DNA of 16,315 nucleotides from Sulfuricystis sp964478415 (lineage in GTDB: Bacteria > Pseudomonadota > Gammaproteobacteria > Burkholderiales > Rhodocyclaceae): NCBI GenBank assembly GCA_964478415.1, contig CAYZII010000050.1:1-16315 (forward strand), written 5' to 3'. Shown one piece after another: positions 14,740 to 16,315 of this stretch; position 1 is the first letter of the stretch, and every line of letters starts with the position of its first letter. A program made the position numbers and the translations under genes. The notes under the pieces were generated by a model. That model ran no database searches, was not told the DNA's origin, and saw nothing but the letters and a program-made list of their open reading frames with translations.

Positions 14740-16125
14740 CTATGGCAAGATCTTGCTCGGATTCATCAGTCCGTCAGGGTCGAGCGCCTCTTTGATCGCC
14801 CGCATCACGGCCAGGGCGTCCTCGCCATGCTCGAGCGCCATGAACTTCTTTTTGCCCAGCCCCACGCCGTGCTCACCTGTGCAGGTGCCGTCCATTGCGA
14901 TCGCCCGTTCGGCGAGCCGCTGCGCGAAAGCCTGCGCCTTGGCAAGCTCCGCGTCGTCATCTGGCCGGACGAGGATCAGCAAATGGAAATTGCCGTCGCC
15001 GACATGCCCCAGGAGGGGTGCCATCAAACCACTTGCTTCGAGATCGGCGCGGGTCGCGGCAATGCACTCGGCGAGCCGCGAGATCGGCACACAGACATCC
15101 GTGGTCAGCGAACGTGCGCCGGGTTTGAGCGCCAGGCAGGCGTAGTAGGCATCGTGACGCGCCTGCCACAGACGCGAACGCTCCTCGGGGCGGTGCGCCC
15201 ATTCGAAATCCGTGCCGCCATGTTCGCTGGCAATGGCACGCAAGGCGGCGGTTTGTTCGTCGACGCTGGCCGGCGAGCCGTGCAGCTCGAAGAACAATGT
15301 CGGCGTCTCGCGCAATGACGTCCTGCTGTAGTGGTTGATCGCCTGGATCGACAACGCATCGAGCAGCTCGATGCGTGCGACTGGGATGCCGAGCTGAATC
15401 GTCTGGATCACCGTATCCACCGCCGCGCCGACGTCCGGGAAAGCGCACACTGCCGCAGCGATGGCTTCCGGCAGCGGGTGCAGGCGCACCGTCAGTTCGG
15501 TGATGACGCCCAACGTGCCTTCCGAGCCGACGAACAGCCGGGTCAGATCATAACCGGCGGCGGATTTTTTCGCACGCGTGCCGGTTTTGATGATGCGGCC
15601 ATCCGGCAGCACCACCGTCAGGGCGAGCACATTTTCGCGCATCGTGCCATAGCGCACCGCATTGGTGCCGGAGGCACGCGTTGCTGCCATGCCACCCAAG
15701 CTTGCGTCGGCGCCCGGGTCGATCGGGAAAAACAGTCCGGTACCATGCAAAACGGCATTGAGTGCCTTGCGCGTCACGCCGGCTTCGACCGTGGCATCCA
15801 AATCCGCCGGACGCACGGCCAGCACGCGGTTCATCCCGCCAAGGTCGATGCACACGCCGCCTCTGACGGCGAGCAATTGTCCTTCCAGCGAGGTTCCCGC
15901 GCCAAAAGGAATCACCGGCACGCGGTGGGCATGACACAAGGCCACCGTGGCCGCGACCTCTTCGGTCGATTGGGCAAACACCACGGCGTCGGGCGGCTGC
16001 GGCGTCATCGAGGATTCATCCTTGCCGTGATGCTCGCACACCGCGGCGCTGGTCGAGAAACGCTCACCGAAGCGCTGCGCCAAAGCCTCGCGCAGGGAAG
16101 GCGGAAGGGTGAAGGATTCATTCAT
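14740..16125 (-). CDS. FAD-binding D-lactate/glycolate dehydrogenase-type oxidoreductase
   Basis: This 461-residue flavoprotein belongs to the GlcD/DLD (FAD_binding_4 plus FAD-oxidase_C) family. The FAD-binding half carries VPVIPFGAGTSLEG, DPGADASLGGM and GYDLTRLFVGSEGTLGVITE. The C-terminal half carries the substrate and metal-site segments HVGDGNFH and GEHGVGLGKKKF, and it ends in NPSKILP like LDHD/DLD1. It should oxidise a 2-hydroxy acid such as D-lactate and pass electrons to cytochrome c, quinone or an electron carrier. ATG 16125 was chosen because the frame upstream is the antisense of the tRNA-Tyr gene and adds a meaningless 63-residue extension. A TAGAAT eight bases before the ATG could be a -10 for a near-leaderless message. 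It is monocistronic as far as can be seen; 151 bases separate it from the methyltransferase. Confidence 0.9.
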   Translation of the reverse strand: MNESFTLPPSLREALAQRFGERFSTSAAVCEHHGKDESSMTPQPPDAVVFAQSTEEVAATVALCHAHRVPVIPFGAGTSLEGQLLAVRGGVCIDLGGMNRVLAVRPADLDATVEAGVTRKALNAVLHGTGLFFPIDPGADASLGGMAATRASGTNAVRYGTMRENVLALTVVLPDGRIIKTGTRAKKSAAGYDLTRLFVGSEGTLGVITELTVRLHPLPEAIAAAVCAFPDVGAAVDTVIQTIQLGIPVARIELLDALSIQAINHYSRTSLRETPTLFFELHGSPASVDEQTAALRAIASEHGGTDFEWAHRPEERSRLWQARHDAYYACLALKPGARSLTTDVCVPISRLAECIAATRADLEASGLMAPLLGHVGDGNFHLLILVRPDDDAELAKAQAFAQRLAERAIAMDGTCTGEHGVGLGKKKFMALEHGEDALAVMRAIKEALDPDGLMNPSKILP

Positions 16126-16133
16126 TGCAAACC

Positions 16134-16139
16134 ATTCTA
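16134..16139 (-). promoter_or_regulatory. Possible -10 element (TAGAAT) of the FAD oxidoreductase gene
   Basis: TAGAAT on the minus strand (5/6 to consensus) ends eight bases before ATG 16125. No convincing -35 is found at the usual distance, so this is weak. If used, the mRNA would have almost no leader. Confidence 0.25.
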
Positions 16140-16185
16140 CGCCGTGCCCAGGGCGATCCTCCCGTAAGCCTGGTTCGAAGTCCCA

Positions 16186-16215
16186 TTGACAGTCGTGTAG
16201 AGTTTCGTGCAGAAT
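16186..16215 (+). promoter_or_regulatory. Sigma-70-type promoter of tRNA-Tyr
   Basis: A perfect -35 TTGACA (16186-16191) and a -10 CAGAAT (16210-16215, 4/6) are separated by 18 bases. Transcription would begin about 16222, seven bases before the mature tRNA 5' end. The GC-rich GCGGCG after the -10 is typical of a stable-RNA discriminator under stringent control (inference). Confidence 0.65.
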
Positions 16216-16228
16216 GCGGCGTTTCCTT

Positions 16229-16314
<86 letters not shown>

Positions 16315-16315
16315 T

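Overview
This window looks like chromosomal DNA from a high-GC betaproteobacterium. The evidence is a PhaM-type polyhydroxyalkanoate granule protein, a family known mainly from Burkholderiales and Rhodocyclales, together with uniform GC-rich codon use and an aromatic/acyl acid uptake cluster of the kind common in Rhodocyclales and relatives. The order or genus is a guess from gene content and cannot be fixed from the sequence alone. I see no mobile element, CRISPR array or phage gene.

Left edge (1-801, minus strand): the first 23 codons of a U32-family peptidase run off the window. They lie behind a Crp/Fnr-family regulator that starts with GTG and may be made from a leaderless mRNA.

Centre (929-11914, plus strand): this is one long, tightly packed gene set. 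The order is a long-chain-type acyl-CoA ligase broken by a single-base frameshift, livG, livH, livM, a livK-like periplasmic binding protein, livF, a phenylacetate-CoA-ligase-like protein, a secreted c-type heme protein (DUF3365/Tll0287-like), an alpha-methylacyl-CoA racemase-like family III CoA-transferase, and an AEC-family permease. Most junctions overlap or are shorter than 40 bases. The exception is livK-livF (107 bases), which holds a strong intrinsic terminator and a second hairpin, as expected if the binding protein is made in excess. Read together, the genes suggest import of a carboxylic acid (aromatic, isoprenoid or steroid side chain) by a HAAT-type ABC transporter, activation to a CoA thioester, and racemisation of a 2-methyl branch. 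The actual substrate is not visible in the sequence.

Right part (11876-14588): a minus-strand phaM gene converges on and overlaps the AEC gene, and is divergent from an orphan NarL-type response regulator with a TTG start. Converging on that regulator is an orphan ParA-like ATPase, with a membrane-anchored methyltransferase gene upstream of it. Because PhaM links PHA granules to the nucleoid, the neighbouring ParA-like ATPase is an interesting candidate for granule positioning.

Right edge (14740-16313): a minus-strand FAD-linked D-lactate/glycolate dehydrogenase-type oxidase is divergent from a complete tRNA-Tyr gene (anticodon GTA, encoded CCA) that has its own sigma-70-like promoter. A 31-base sequence containing the livK terminator occurs a second time (28/31 identical) upstream of the methyltransferase gene. 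No gene-free stretch exceeds 300 bases.
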